A stretch of DNA of 21,518 nucleotides from an uncultured Oscillospiraceae bacterium (GTDB lineage: Bacteria; Bacillota_A; Clostridia; Oscillospirales; Oscillospiraceae). The notes beneath the pieces are model-generated. The model saw nothing but the letters and a program-made list of their open reading frames with translations, was not told the origin of the DNA and did no database searches. The first letter of the stretch is position 1, and every line of letters starts with the position of its first letter. The position numbers and the translations under genes were made by a program. The DNA lies in the NCBI GenBank assembly GCA_944387755.1, contig CALXGC010000116.1, positions 1 to 21,518 on the forward strand, given 5' to 3'. Below are positions 21,068-21,518 of the stretch, piece by piece.

Positions 21068-21518
21068 ATAACTGGAGCCGCATCGGAAAACCCATTGTGG
21101 TGCTTTCCCTGATTTGTATCATCATCACCGGCGCGCTGGCCGCCACCAACCAGGTCACGGCCCCCATCATCTTAGAGGCCACCATCGCCGCGGAGAACGC
21201 CGCCCGTGCGGAGGTGCTCCCTGAGGCCGACAGCTTCAGCCCCGTGGAGGGCATTGCGGTGGAGGGCGTCTCCGCCGTCTACACCGCCGACAACGGCGCC
21301 GGCGCCGCCATCACCGCCTCCGCCAAGGGCTACGGCGGCGACGTGGTGGTCATGGTGGGCATCAACGCCGAGGGCAGCATCGAGGCCATCACTGTCACCC
21401 AGCAGGCCGAGACCAAGGGCATCGGCTCCAACGTGGTGGACAACGCGGAATATCTGGCCAACTACAACGGCCTGTCCGCCGCCGAGCCCCTGGTGCTCAA
21501 TGAGGACGTGGACGCCTA
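21064..21518 (+). CDS. rnfG: Rnf complex subunit G, N-terminal part (cut by window edge)
   Basis: The gene starts at ATG 21064, overlapping the rnfD stop, with AAGGAGGG (21047-21054) 9 nt upstream, and runs off the right edge, giving 151 codons. The product has a single N-terminal membrane anchor (about 9-27, PIVVLSLICIIITGALAA) followed by an extracytoplasmic FMN-binding domain. Visible features include AKGYGGDVVVMVGINAEGSI and the helix-strand region TQQAETKGIGS, typical of RnfG/NqrC. The threonine that carries covalent FMN lies further on and is not in the window. RnfG relays electrons with RnfD. Placement third after rnfC and rnfD fits the clostridial operon. Confidence 0.94.
   Translation, partial: MNNWSRIGKPIVVLSLICIIITGALAATNQVTAPIILEATIAAENAARAEVLPEADSFSPVEGIAVEGVSAVYTADNGAGAAITASAKGYGGDVVVMVGINAEGSIEAITVTQQAETKGIGSNVVDNAEYLANYNGLSAAEPLVLNEDVDA

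Noticed and set aside
1..21518. Mobile elements, CRISPR arrays, defence islands, tRNA or rRNA genes
   Set aside because: No transposase, integrase, direct-repeat array or RNA-gene signature was seen on either strand.

Overview
The window is about 21.5 kb of GC-rich, tightly packed chromosomal DNA from what looks like an anaerobic, spore-capable Firmicute of the Oscillospiraceae group (Flavonifractor, Lawsonibacter or Oscillibacter type). That placement is inference. It rests on B. subtilis-like gene orders (alr next to mazF/endoA; ribD-ribE-ribBA-ribH), AGGAGG-type ribosome binding sites, SAM-I and FMN riboswitches, an Rnf complex in clostridial order (C-D-G), Rex, S-layer homology domains and a putative spore-type microprotein, all at high GC. 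I see no phage, transposon, CRISPR, tRNA or rRNA sequence.

Region 1 (1-3389, +): the 3' end of a gene that may be GerS-like, alanine racemase, a solitary MazF/EndoA RNase, a secreted protein of unknown function, and an AEC-family permease. Region 2 (3406-6708, +): tandem terminators, then a two-gene cell-wall unit. It encodes an FHA-domain/SEDS (RodA/FtsW) fusion and its likely partner class B penicillin-binding protein, and ends in a bidirectional terminator.

Region 3 (6719-10294, -): deoC, then metK under a SAM-I riboswitch, then ahcY. metK and ahcY are two steps of the methyl cycle. Region 4 (10359-11747, +): a rhomboid-like membrane protein lacking the catalytic residues and carrying a Cys/His-rich tail, then a HIT-family protein.

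Region 5 (11778-16257, +): the riboflavin operon behind an FMN riboswitch with two successive intrinsic terminators: ribD, ribE, ribBA, ribH and a HAD phosphatase that may supply the dephosphorylation step these enzymes lack. Region 6 (16293-18353, +): rex, translationally coupled to an S-layer-homology protein, followed by a 49-residue Cys/Gly-rich membrane microprotein. Region 7 (18435-end, +): a promoter, a leader of about 330 nt rich in inverted repeats, and rnfC, rnfD and the start of rnfG, encoding part of the ferredoxin:NAD+ oxidoreductase ion pump.

Most genes are housekeeping genes of known families, and I found no clear new defence or mobile system. The parts worth a second look are: a secreted domain shared by two proteins 15 kb apart, a repeated sigma-K-like promoter motif, the pseudo-rhomboid, the double-terminator rib leader, the rnf leader, and a probable CTG start on the FHA-SEDS gene.
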